NCBI RefSeq assembly: GCF_002575655.3
Contig: NC_053037.3
Coordinates: 47,217,242-47,281,241 of the forward strand
Source: Aegilops tauschii subsp. strangulata
Taxonomy: Eukaryota; Streptophyta; Magnoliopsida; Poales; Poaceae
Direction of reading: 5' to 3'
Length of the DNA: 64,000 bases
Shown here: piece by piece, positions 51,811 to 62,682 of the stretch
Layout: each line of letters starts with the position of its first letter
How positions within the stretch are numbered: position 1 is the first letter of the stretch
Position numbers and translations under genes: made by a program
The notes under the pieces: model-generated
Database searches by the model: none
Told to the model about the DNA's origin: nothing
The model's input: the letters and a program-made list of their open reading frames with translations, nothing else

Positions 51811-52460
51811 GGTTTCAACAAATAATATAGTAGGCCGCCCTTTGGCATCTGCATGTAATGTTGAGATGCCAAATTTAACTGTCGCCCCAAAAGGTGGACC
51901 TGATTTATCAAAAATAAGTAGGGTCAATGGAAAAACCGAACTTGCAACATATTCCCACCAGACAATGTCTGATAGGAAGCACACTGGATCCTTTGAAAAT
52001 GCTGTACCTGCTATCCCGGCGACTAACAAACAACCCAATATGTTTCATGTTGGGAGTCGCTCAATCAGTGAAATTCCAAAGATCCCGAAGCCCTCTTCCA
52101 TGCGTTTATCTGAAACTGACAATGCAAATGACACTAAAGATAAGACCCAGCGACTCCATATGCCAGCTGGACCGTTGGTTGACATTAGTAACTTCATGGG
52201 TACACATTCTGGAAATATTGACCATGCTGTTAATGACAAGAGAAGAATTGAGGGAAGAAACTCTGCATCTTCCTTTAAACGCCCCCGCTCTTCCAGATAG
52301 ATCCTTTGATTTGCATCCCTGTTAGCAGGCTGTAAACTCCTTGAGCCATGCTTTTGCTATGCCCTTGCTGACAATGGTAGGTTCATCGCGCCTATACCTC
52401 AGGTGTTATATTTCATGTTTTATGTAGAAATGAAGCTCCTAATGTGTATCTTTGTTGCAG

Positions 52461-52790
52461 TGAGTTTGACACTGCAGGTGTTGTTTTGCATGCTGGCGAC
52501 GTTTATTTATGCAGCAGCCAGAAAAGGCAGTGGCTCTTTTTGACAGATGGATATAAATTTATCTCGACATCACAGTCCAGAGCAAGATGATTGTCTTCTA
52601 GCAGTAAGCTTTTCTTGCCTAACTGCCGGCGATGACTGCTTTTTTCCGTTACGCCCTTTATGGAAAAAGAGAAGGTTATTTCTTAAGAAAGCTCACCATG
52701 GAGTAATGGACGCTGCTGCTTTTGGAAGCAATGTAGAAAATGTTGGAAATTCTGCAGAGTTTGCTGTCCTCACTGGATGCTCACTGGTAG
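52461..52790 (+). pseudogene. BRCA2-like 3' remnant: last part of OB fold 3
   Basis: After a splice acceptor at 52460 the sequence encodes EFDTAGVVLHAGDVYLC and KRQWLFLTDGYKFIS, then, after a frame change near 52590, PEQDDCLLAVSFSC. This order is that of the C-terminal end of the plant BRCA2 DNA-binding domain. It lies only 160 bp after the last BRC-bearing exon, so roughly the whole helical-OB1-OB2 part is deleted from this locus. The tail ends where LTR-like sequence starts at 52792. Confidence 0.75.
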
Positions 52791-52791
52791 T

Positions 52792-53006
52792 TGTTGAAAT
52801 GTGTATTGTAGGATGTATAGCGTGCGCGTGAGTTCGTGTCCTGATCCGGTTAAGTTAGGCTTGATCTCCTCTGTACAGGCTGTAGTAAACGTCGAGATCA
52901 AAGCCCATAACGACTGGTTCGTAACTTCTGTAATCTCTTGGCCTTGAACCTTTTTATAACGTGCATGCATCCTTGCTGATAGCATACACTTCCACCTAGT
53001 TTTACA
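52792..53006 (+). mobile_element. Possible short Copia LTR remnant
   Basis: TGTTGAAATGTG ... AGTTTTACA (215 bp, TG...CA) is followed by TGGTAATCAAAGTCC, similar to the Met-tRNA primer site variant TGGTAATCAGAGCC in the Copia element at 25895. No second LTR or target duplication was found. Confidence 0.4.
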
Positions 53007-53397
53007 TGGTAATCAAAGTCCTCTCTCTTCAACCTTCTGCTTTCAGCTAGGCGCATGCCTCCTTCGCTAGTGTGTTTGACATTGTTTATCCCCTTCTATA
53101 GCAGAAATATTTAGTTCATAGTACATGTGAATTGCTTCTGCATTTGATTTGCGTTAACTTTTGATTAGAATTGAATTGTTCATACTCGCACCAATTTTCT
53201 TGGGTTCATTACAAGATTTTAGTTCATTAACCTAGGCTACAATCGCTGCATGGTTTTTTTACCAGTCTCCACACTGACAGCAGTACACGAAAGACGATCT
53301 AATCTAATGCATTCTTCAAGTCCTTGCTAGCTAGCCGAACAAGCAACGTAGGTTGTGACGAAGAAACGACAGTATGCTCTTGTTGACGTTTTCTTTT
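53007..53397. other. No gene recognised
   Basis: AT-rich flank up to the hAT target duplication. Confidence 0.4.
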
Positions 53398-53405
53398 GTG
53401 GCAGG

Positions 53406-54224
53406 TCAGGGTGCAAGCGGCGCGGGTTGCCCGCAATCCCGCAAAGACCGCCCCGCATAAAACATGCTTTGCGGGAACCTGCGGGTAACCGCATAATTAT
53501 GCGGCCACTTGCGGGCTGTCCGCCGGAACCCACTATGTGCCCGCATAGCCATTCCAGTTTGTATTAGAATCTCAGATGTTGTACGTGTGCATTAGAATCT
53601 AGAATCCTGTTTGCATGAGTTCCACTTCCCAGCGCCCAACGAGCTGCCCCGACGGCGGCCGCTCCTCCAGCTTACGGACACTGGGTTCAGGCACACATAC
53701 TTCAAGTTGTCCGGCGTCGACATTGACGTGTACATGGGAACCCGCGCCGCCATCATCGTGCCCAACGGTGCAGGCAAGTCCACCCCGCAGAAGTGCTCTC
53801 CGGATGGCACCTGATCAGTCTCTCCGGATGGCAGAAGATGCGCGTGGTGCTCGCCTCCATGGCATTGAGGAACTGCACGATGCTGCTCCTGGAGCTGTAC
53901 GAGCCCATGAACTATCTGGACATGCTGGCTGAAGCACTGTGCGAGTTCACGGCATGGGTCATGTTGGCAACACTCAAGGCTCAGTTCTCGGTCGTGCGAG
54001 GACCAAGAGGGCAGCGAGGTGCGGGTGGCGCAGCCGCCTGGTCGGCCGATGAGAACGACGACTAACCATGTGTATTAGCAAGACAATACAAAGATTATGC
54101 GGGCTGGCGGCTCCCGCTTAACCCGCACGTCCCGCATCATGGTCACCCGCGTAGCCCACATGTCGGGTGCGGGCAAGATTGCGGGACTGCAGGACGACCG
54201 CAACCCGTCCCACTTGCACCCTGA
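53406..54224. mobile_element. Pack-type hAT element with captured ABCF gene fragment
   Basis: Left end TCAGGGTGCAAGCGGCGCGGG and right-end complement TCAGGGTGCAAGTGGGACGGG are inverted repeats. The 8 bp GTGGCAGG stands on both sides (53398-53405 and 54225-54232), the hAT hallmark. Subterminal regions carry many CCCGC / GCGGG motifs. The 819 bp element has no transposase; its middle is captured host coding sequence. Confidence 0.92.
53611..54050 (+). pseudogene. Captured ABC transporter F family (GCN20-type) fragment
   Basis: ABCF proteins are soluble twin-ATPase proteins acting in translation. Visible: EFHFPAPNELP, FKLSGVDIDVYMGTRAAI, a Walker A PNGAGKS, then a deletion of the domain middle and a frame change near 53800, a signature LSGWQKMRVVLASMAL (normally LSGGQ) and a damaged Walker B MLLLELYEPMNYLDM (normally LLLDEPTNHLDM). 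This is the second ATPase domain, intronless here. Substitutions at the signature and Walker B rule out ATPase function. Confidence 0.82.
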
Positions 54225-54232
54225 GTGGCAGG

Positions 54233-55049
54233 CGACTGGGCTTGCCCCATAGGCATCGTCGATGGCGAGGGTTCAAGGACGTTCCGCGCAAAGACGATGG
54301 CGCCCGACTTCTCCTCGATTACAATGAAGGCAAACGGAACGAAATCCACAGGAACCGGCCGCGGTTGCTTGGGCGCGCTTTTGCCAACCATCATAGACGC
54401 GGTGACGGCTGCGGCCTTGGTTCCGTCCTCGTTCACCTCGATGACCGCCTTGTGGATGATCCCGCTCAGACCCAACGGCCTGCCGGTGCCGTCGTCCTCC
54501 ACCATGTCGGACAGGTCTGCTTCGTTTTCGTCGAACGCCACCTCGAGTCCCAACTCCCGGAGAATGCCCGACATGTCTGCCGAGAAGGCCAGCTTGAATC
54601 TGGGCAGCCTGAGCTTGCCGACCGGGACAAGGCTCGTCGGAAGGTGTGAGCCGATGAACTCCGGGCACGACGCCATCATCTCAACAAGGGCATGGAGCCC
54701 GTCACGGGCGTCCGGGAGGAAGATGCACATCGAGAAGGGCGAAGGCCGCTTGCGTCCTTCCTTGTACCGGAGCTTGAGCACCTTAAACCCTCTGTGGCAG
54801 GCGATGTACTGCTGCCCAAAACCCCGCATGAAGGGGACGTGGAAGGTGCTGCCGTTGAGGCGGCGGAACTTGTCGTCCAGCGGTGTTCTCCTCGCGGAAG
54901 GGCACGTGCCACCTGCCCTTGAAGTAGACGGCGTTGGCGACGACGACGTCGGTCTCGGCGGACACTTGCCCGTCGGCGAGGATCGAGTCGATGAGGTCGT
55001 TCGTCGCCGCCGCCGCCCACGCGTTGATCCGCTTCACGGCTTCTCCTGG
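54233..55049 (-). pseudogene. Serpin, second exon only
   Basis: Serpins are suicide inhibitors of proteases. Minus-strand exon begins at an acceptor (GATGCAG|CC) at 55049. It encodes VKRINAWAAAATNDLIDSIL, VVVANAVYFKGRWHVPF, then a frame change near 54880, FHVPFMRGFGQQYI, FSMCIFLPDARDGLHALVE, LRLPRFKLAFSADM, and the reactive-loop hinge VNEDGTKAAAVTAS, followed by a shortened shutter strand (VDFVPFAFIVIEE, lacking the usual ADHPF). The N-terminal ~150 residues (exon 1) are not found upstream. The normal stop is absent; the frame runs on into the hAT element to 54143. With exon 1 missing, one frame shift and a lost stop, it is not functional. Confidence 0.82.
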
Positions 55050-56127
55050 CTGCATCGTGATCGATTAGGAATTTAATAAGATTGTGTGCCAAACATGAAC
55101 AAATGCTGATGGACAGATCAGAGCCAAAGGCTGCAGACGTGATGTCGTGCGAGCTCGCTGGCTGAGGACGAGGGCGATGTCTGGGGCTTGCTTGGCGGCG
55201 GCCTTCGGTAGTGACGAGGTTGTGTCCCCTTGGTCCACTGGGACTGGCTGGGGACGTAGGTGTGGGCGCTTCCTAGTTCCTACCATGCAGGCGTCAACCC
55301 AGACTCGGTGGCTGATGCCAGGCTAGGAGTGGAAGGATGCACTTTCTACTCTTCCTCGCGTGGTTGATGCACTGTCATGTGGACGATTGGTGGTCTCTCA
55401 CACATGGATGCCTGGGCGGCGGCCTTAGATGGCGGTCCGCATGGTTGGCTCTCCGGCAGACATCATGGCGGCTGTGGTGGCTATGCCTCTTGGCCGTGTG
55501 GGCCGCGAGGGGTGTAGTATCAGATGGCTCGGGCTTGCTCCTTGTTGATGGCAATGGCAACACCCAAATCTGGATCTGGAGGCCAGTGCTCGGCGCGGTT
55601 GTCCTGGGCATCTCGTGGTAGCATGGGTGAGCTGCTGAGCGAAAGCTTTGCGCTTTGGCGGCGACGCCCACGGGTGTCGCTCTCCTCTTGAGGGCGTCGT
55701 TATGGTTCTCCTCTCCGTGCTAGGATTCCGGGCGAAGTCCCTTGTCCGTCTTGGTCTCGGTAGCGGCTACGCTTTGTGTCGTTTCCCATTTTGGGGTGTT
55801 GTCGTGGTGGTTTGATGTCCTAGGGCATACCGTGTCATTGTATTTAGGCCTCCCAATGTTATTTCTCGGGAGCATAGTTGCATGTGTTTATGTTGTCTGA
55901 TTGTCTCACGATCTGCTTTGTAAGAGAACTTCCTCATTACCTTGTATCGTTCGATCGTATAGTTTGGTCTATGTTTTATCTATAAAATGGGGGAGTGAGC
56001 ATGTTTGGAGAGAGTGACTAGGTTATTTTGGTGTGTGTGTGTGCGTGGGGGGGGGGGGGGGGGGGGAGCGGAAAGCTAGGTATATCGATACCACACTTTT
56101 GGATTGCTATTTTGTATTGTTGCATGA
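55050..56127. other. Repeat-like, no gene recognised
   Basis: GC-rich then AT-rich sequence resembling the 3' end of a retroposon (55330-55990), with a G tract at about 56048-56067. No coding region supported. Confidence 0.35.
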
Positions 56128-56400
56128 GGCTGGTCGTAATGGGAGTATCATAGGTAGTATTATGCATGCCAACTAAGCAATGTTGATGAGGTGGCATAGA
56201 ATTAAATAAAGAAAGAGATGCTTGAGTATCATATCATGATACCGTATCATATTAAATGATGTGCTACTTTGTGTCATGCATTACAATAAATGTAGTCCTA
56301 TATGATATCAACATATGATACCATGCATTACGGATGTAATATCATACACTAGTATCATACGCATGATACTAGCATATGATACTCCGCATTACAACCAGCC
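56128..56400. mobile_element. MITE, copy 1 (273 bp)
   Basis: Ends GGCTGGTCGTAATGGGAGTAT / complement GGCTGGTTGTAATGCGGAGTAT are inverted repeats. TGA flanks both sides. Interior rich in ATGATAC/GTATCAT motifs. Confidence 0.8.
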
Positions 56401-56677
56401 TGATTTAAAATAGCGCGCTGCACGGTAAGGGGCTTTGGTTCAAACACATGAACAAACATATTAAATAGCGCGCTATAAGACATAGCCCAAAGCTATGATT
56501 GCTAACAAGTGAGGTGTTGACTGCTGAGGATCACATGGCGCGGCTACCACAGGTCAGGAGCACGAAGTTAAGATGTTTTGAGTTCATTTTGCCTAGTATA
56601 GTTTTCAGCATTATTAATTTTTCCAAATGCATGCAGCAGGAGATCATTGCAGTTAATTGGGTTAATATGACCTGTGA

Positions 56678-56950
56678 GGCTAATCATAGTGGGGATAACA
56701 TAACCGGTAACATGCAATTGGGACTAGCAAACATGCTTATGTGGCACACAATTAAATAAGAGAGTGAGGGTTATAGTTACATAGGTAGATACCGTATCAT
56801 GTTAAATGCTATGCTACTTTGTATCATGCATGGCAATAGATATGGTAATCTATGATACTACTTTATGATACTATACACTGTGAAGGTAGTATCATATACT
56901 AGCATCATATGCATTATACTAGTATATGTTACTCCCTACTATGAGTAGCC
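56678..56950. mobile_element. MITE, copy 2 of the same family (273 bp)
   Basis: Ends GGCTAATCATAGTGGGGATA / complement GGCTACTCATAGTAGGGAGTA; TGA on both sides; internal GTATCATGTTAAATGCTATG resembles copy 1. Same orientation, 277 bp downstream of copy 1. Confidence 0.8.
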
Positions 56951-57648
56951 TGAAGCATGTTCTTCTCTGACAAAACAACATGGCTGCACTTACGTTGGAT
57001 GGCATCTCACGCGAAGTCCCAAGGAATCGGATTCCCCCGTCGGCTATCAGAGGTCGTTAATCTAGAGAAGTCTCAAGCAGTTGACCGTGTAATTACTCAC
57101 CAACTAACAGTTCTTGTCACTACACGGGCTCCCAACGTGGCTTGCACGTTCAAGGAATACTAAAAAAAAGTACCCCATTTTACTCCACTAGTGTAGCAGC
57201 CAGTAGTAGGATATGGTAGCGGCATGAATACACCAGCGTGGCCAATAAGCCAACAAGTCAACGACTGTGTCCATAGGCCACGAGACGAGGCGCCCCTTTT
57301 GCAATCGGACTCCAACGATTGGCGTGTTTTGCAATCTGAATCCAGTCACGCCTTCTGCGCCGGGAAGCACTCCAACCGAGTTTGCGCGGTTAAATTCGAC
57401 AGGGCCAACGCTCTGGGGTCGTCACCCCCCTTCTCTCTGTAGCTCATAACTCCTACCCTGAGCACGAGCAGAGCAGCTCCCGGACCATTCCTCTGGCCAC
57501 AACCGCGCCGAGCTCAAGGTTTGAACCAACATCTGTCTAGCTGCTTTAGATTATCAAGTGTGAGCATGGTTCTAGTGATGATGGTCACTGCCCTTTCAAT
57601 CATCTATCGGCATTGGTTGTGAACTGCAGGTCAGGCGTGTGTGTGGCC
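56951..57648. other. Upstream region of the TBL gene
   Basis: Contains the presumed promoter and 5' UTR of the TBL gene. No clear TATA box; a possible 5' UTR intron cannot be judged. Confidence 0.4.
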
Positions 57649-59923
57649 ATGAGTTTACCAGGGAAGAATCCTCCGGCCGTGGCTGGAGGAATGCAGCAAT
57701 GGCTCTCAACCATCGTTATGTCGGTGGCGGCTCTGCTGCTGACCCTGGGGCCTACACATGCTCAAGGTACGGCGTTAGCTAGTTCACTCCCCTGCTTGAT
57801 CTACGCACAACATCTTACAGAAACGAATGAAATTTGTGGTCAACTCTACCGGTAGTACATTACACAAACTGAATGTAAGTTCATTGTGTAGGTACCTGTG
57901 ATATCTTTCGTGGGAAGTGGGTTCCTGATTCTTCAGGGCCATTGTACACAAGCAGCTCTTGTCCTCTGATCATACGCGCGGAGAACTGCCAGGCGAACGG
58001 GCGGCCGGACAAGGGGTACGAGAACTGGAGATGGAAGCCCGAGCAGTGCGCTCTCCCGCGCTTCGATGCAAGGAAGTTTCTGAAGATGATGAGGGGCAAG
58101 ACACTTGCTTTCGCCGGGGATTCGATCGCTCAGAACCAGATGGACTCTCTCCTTTGCATCCTATCGCAGGTGACCACACACTTCACTGGCATACTAGTAG
58201 TACTACTGATGGTTTGATGTTGGCAGCGTAATTAGTCTACAAGTAGGTTGTTTAGCAATGATGCATTCTAATTTGAGTGTTAGCTTGTAAAAACGTTTTA
58301 TATTATGGAACGGAGAAAGTAGACGATTGTTCGTGCTTATCAACTATGTATATAAAAAAATCAGTTTGTCTAATTCACATCTAGATATTTTCTAAGGATG
58401 TCATATCTAAGCTTCCACAAATAACATAGCACCAAAGAACAAATAAAAAGCTGGGACAAAAAAAAAGTAGACCACAAACACAATGAACATCAAGTTAGAT
58501 GTGACATAATTATGTCACATCTAGATGTGTCCTATACAAACCCCTAAGAAAATTGCAGTCCTTTATTTTTCACGTGGAAGAATTTGGGATAAAGTCAAAA
58601 TAAGCCTATCATTAAGTAGCAGGATAGTTATTGTGTTGAGTACTTGAGCAGGGGAAGCAAAGTAATTTCCCGAATTCCCTTTTTTTTAACATAGTACACA
58701 CGCACGCCCTATCTCCATGAGCAAGTCCGAGAGACCGAGTCATCACATCATCTTGAGATTGACGAAGTCACCACAGGCGCCTCCGTAACCGATGGGAACG
58801 TCTTCTCCCATTGAACGCACATCGGCGGAAAGACTGAAATTAATCCCAAAAATGCAAGCACCAGTGCCAAGTCTAGGACTTGAATCCTCGTGGGCTGGTT
58901 TAACCACATATAAAGTTCCCTTTTCTCGCGCCTTTTTATTGGAAAGACAAGTTCTATCGCCGCTTGATTACCTTGGTTTTTGTCTTGAACCGTTTATGGC
59001 AGTCCCAATGCACTACATCTAAAGCTATACTATATTTATTGACTTTAAATAGGTAGTTAGATTTATTTGAGCTGAATAGATAGTTAGATATAGTATCCCA
59101 GCTTCATGGAGGCCGGTTTTTTGAAAAATTCAAATTTCATCAAAATTCATATTTTTACATTTCAAAACATTCTGGAAAAAATATAGATATACATGGAGGC
59201 ATGATGCACAAGTGTATAAATCTTCAGGACGAAATACTTTGAAATGAGGGTTGTGAAAAAAAAAGACCTAGGATTTTTTAACACATGATACTATTCATCC
59301 TCTCAGGCCATGAATTTGTCTTTTTTGTACAAGTTGCATTTCAAGGTATTTCATCCTGAAATTTTACACACGTACACATGACATCCTTGTTTACTTGTAC
59401 AATTGTTTTCAGTTTTTTTAAACTGGAAAGTTCAAATTTGTTTTTTTAGAAAAAAATCAGCCTCCATGGGGGTCGAGAGCCAAAACGACTCACTCGCACT
59501 ATATGTTGTACCTAAAACAACCCTAATTTAATATCTTTTGTGAGATGTCTTGAATTTGGTAATAAGATCCATATCTAGATTAAGATAAAGTTGCTCTCCC
59601 TTTTCTCATTAAATAGGATGCCGTGTGAAATTTTAACCTATGAAACCAATGCTAAAATACAAGCGCTGGAACTGCCCTAAGAATAAGCCCTTGCGTGGTT
59701 ATGCAGATAACCTTTCTATTTAGAATTGCTTCAAACTGTTCGTATTTTCTCAAAGTTAAGACCGTCACATTTTGGAAAACCTTGACTTACGATTACGACG
59801 AGTTTTAAGAGAGGTAAGAGGATAGTTTAATCTAGCCATTGATTAGTTGAGGGCAATTTTGACCATACAAATACGATAAGTACAACAATGAAATAAGGAG
59901 GAAATATTCTTGATTAATCTAGT

Positions 59924-59966
<43 letters not shown>

Positions 59967-61869
59967 AAACACAAGAGTTTACCCTCTACCAAAACATAGA
60001 CTTTTATTTATACAATATATGTTCCTTTAAAGTAAACTATGCACACATGTGTTTTTTTTGCGAGATACATGTGTATATGCATCTTGAAGTATGGGTATTT
60101 TTTTCTTATATTATGACATCCCCACGATCTTGGAATATAAATCATGTGATATATAATCACGTAAACGCCACTTCAATGTTTAAGTATTATATTTTTTGTA
60201 CTTAAGCATACCAAATGATAATTTATATTTGCATGTGTTTCTAATGTCAAAAAAATAATTTCTATAAATTAATTACGTGGCTGATAACTAATAAATCAAT
60301 TTATGTATTAAAAAAATCACATATGATATATGCATGTGCATTTCTTACCAACAACAAATCATTTGCTTAGTAGAATGTCCAGATTGAAGTATGATTTCTT
60401 AATATCACGACATCCCACGAATTTAGAAAAACAAAATCATATGATATATAATCACATCAACGCCACTTAAACATTCAAATATTATATTATTTATACTTAA
60501 TTATTCCTAATTATAGTATATATGTGTGTCTATTTCTAATGTCAAGAATATAGTTTATCTAAATTACTTACGTGCTGAATATATCTATTTAAAAAACTCA
60601 CAAATCAGGATTTGTAAAAAAAGATAACATTAACTGGAATTTACATATCTTTTCTTATTTTTATATTTGTTTGCCGGCAATCTTTCCTTATTTGACTTCA
60701 TGATCTAATAGCACTATAATTTATTCGTTTATTTGTCGAAGTGAAAGTCCATACTAGCCGCACATAATCATTGACAAACCTTACACCACAAAGAGGCAAG
60801 AGTAAGATTAGCCATCAGATAATAAAAAGTTAACGGGTCATATCAATCTGGGACCATCTTAAAAGAGCTCTATGATTACTATCACTAAGATTAAACTGAA
60901 CTCTGAATAGGCTTTGTTGCTTCAAATTTCCTCCTTCCATATGCCATACTTATCTTTGTTCATATGTTTTTTCCCTATGATAACCGAAATGGCAAGACCA
61001 ACGTTAAGAATTATGCGTACATGTAGCTTATTTGTTAGAGTGGGATAATACATGATTTATTATCCTCAAGCGTGATATTTCATTTTTAACAGGTGGACAC
61101 CCCAATAAACCTTAGCGATCGTAGGATGAGTAAGTGGATCTTCAATTCAACCTCAACAACTATCATCCGCATCTGGTCAGCTTGGCTATTACACAATTCA
61201 AAAGAAGCTGTGGGAATTGCTCCCGAGGGTCTTAATAAGGTTTTCCTCGATGTCCCAGATAAGACTTTGATGGAATTTCTTCCAAGTTTCGATGTGCTTG
61301 TCCTCTCTTCCGGACATTGGTTTGTCACACCATCAGCCTATATCCTGAATGGCAAGGTCGTTGGAGGGCAGGGCTGGTGGCCTCTTCAAGCAGGAAAAAT
61401 GCAGATGAACAACATTGATGCTTTTGGTGCATCCACTGAGACTTTCCTAACTGCTGTGGCTACTAACCCGAATTTCAAAGGTATAGCTATTTTGAGAACA
61501 TACTCTCCAGACCATTATGAACGTGGGGCATGGAATGTAGGTGGATCATGCACTGGGAAGGTTAACCCCTTGGATAAGGCGGTAAAGGATGGATTCATAG
61601 ATGCAATGTATGGAAAACAAGTTGCGGCCTTCAAAAAGGTAGTCAAGAATTCCAGGAAACAAAGTTCCAAGTTGAAACTGATGAGCATCACAAAACCCTT
61701 TGCCTTAAGGGTTGATGGGCATCCTGGACCATACACAAATGTGGACCCAAACAAGAAGACTCAAAGAGGGCCGGATGGAAGGCCTCCACCTCAGGATTGT
61801 CTGCATTGGTGCATGCCAGGACCTATAGATACATGGAACGAGATGCTATTTGAGACCATAAGAAGATAA
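57649..61869 (+). CDS. Trichome birefringence-like (TBL) protein, probable polysaccharide O-acetyltransferase
   Basis: TBL proteins are Golgi membrane enzymes that O-acetylate cell-wall polysaccharides. Three exons: 57649-57766, 57892-58169, 61093-61869 (TAA); phases 1 and 0; 1173 nt, 390 aa, normal for the family. N-terminal hydrophobic anchor (IVMSVAALLLTLG). PMR5N domain: GTCDIFRGKWVPD, PLYTSSSCP, CQANGRPDKGYENWRWKP. Catalytic GDS in AFAGDSIAQNQMDSLLC (usual FVGDSxxRNQ) and the DxxH motif in DCLHWCMPGPIDTWNEML. The middle (FLDVPDKTLMEFLPSFDVLV, LSSGHWF) resembles the AXY4/TBL19-27 group that acts on xyloglucan, but the exact substrate cannot be deduced. No frame break seen. Intron 2 is 2.9 kb and repeat-rich. 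Confidence 0.9.
58497..58522. repeat. Perfect palindrome, copy 1
   Basis: AGATGTGACATAATTATGTC continuing as the exact inverted half ACATCT. The same arms recur at 63897-63930. Probably the end or centre of a small MITE in the TBL intron. Confidence 0.7.
59926..59964 (+). repeat. (CT)n microsatellite
   Basis: About 19 uninterrupted CT units in TBL intron 2; likely polymorphic. Confidence 0.95.
60112..60595. repeat. Diverged direct duplication in TBL intron 2
   Basis: Segment 60112-60300 and segment 60407-60595 share the order CGACATCCC-ACGA, ATGATATATAATCAC, AACGCCACTT, TATTATATT, TTTCTAATGTCAA and TTACGTG. Period about 295 bp. Confidence 0.75.
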
Positions 61870-62682
61870 CTGGATGGATATGAGACTTGAAGAAAGAAGT
61901 CTTGATGGTTATACTTGCCATCACCTGACCTGATGTGTCCGATAGCGTTTGAGACAATGTCCATCTCGATGTTCTTTTGCCGCAAATAATGATAGCTATA
62001 TCCCTGCGGAGTGTATAGTAGAGACTCTTTTGGCATGATTGATCATGCGATTTAGATTTTCCAATTCAATCCGATTGATAAGAGAGGTTGACAGTTGATT
62101 TGTATCTTGTAAGGTTGTTGTACTTTTTGCATGACACGATTATTGCTGGAGTTGGACATATAATATGATACGAGCAAATTGCCAAAAAAAATTTGGAACA
62201 TCCAGTGGAACCATCGGAGAGCACTAGCGGTCATGCATGAGAATGAAACTAATGCAAAGAAGTGATTATTTGTGTTTTGCTAGTCTAAAACTACATTTTT
62301 TGTCGTCAAAACTAGCACAACGGTCCTCCCAACGGCGAGGGTATCACCTTTAGTATGTCAAATATATTATATTTATTTGAATCTTGTGAAGACACATTGT
62401 TCTCCTATTTATATATATACTACAAAATAGACCACCTTTTAGGCATTGATACATTGCCACAGGTGTAATTTTGACTCTATTTTGTACATGATTTTCTAGG
62501 AAATAACAAGATTGAGTAAAAAACTATTTTTTACAAAAATGTTCTAATGATATACAGTTAGGCATGGGGTTGCGAGGACATGAACCGAACCAACTTGAAT
62601 CTTGTAGGCTTGCATGCTGGGAATGTTCTAATGTATATGCATATGCAACGGCCCAATACCTCAAATGTTAGAGATTTTGACA
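61870..62682. other. TBL 3' flank
   Basis: Presumed 3' UTR followed by AT-rich sequence; no further gene recognised. Confidence 0.5.

Larger units (their letters stand above)
46261..52300 (+). pseudogene. BRCA2: BRCA2-like gene with an expanded BRC repeat array, lacking the DNA-binding domain
   Basis: BRCA2 loads RAD51/DMC1 on single-stranded DNA in homologous recombination; BRC repeats bind the recombinase. Exons with GT-AG ends: 46261-46426, 46533-46589 (SMADLLVQG, conserved plant BRCA2 N-terminus), 47825-47995, 48097-48162, 48300-48413, 48838-48981, 49067-49186, 49278-49380, 49486-49611, 49698-49823, 49909-50055, 50164-50280, 50386-50520, 50644-50769 and a long last exon from 51395. From exon 2 through exon 14 every exon except 49278-49380 is phase 1-1. 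That exon (103 nt) is out of phase. In the last exon the frame changes at 51585-51591: one frame stops at 51655, the BRCA2-like frame continues with another BRC repeat and PLVDISNFMG to TAG 52288-52300 region (SSR stop). Helical domain, OB1, OB2 and most of OB3 are absent. If the odd exon is skipped, a 625-aa product ending at 51657 is encoded. Confidence 0.88.

Noticed and set aside
54167..55076. Plus-strand frame of 283 codons opposite the serpin.
   Set aside because: Antisense of the serpin exon; no recognisable motif, while the minus strand shows clear serpin blocks.
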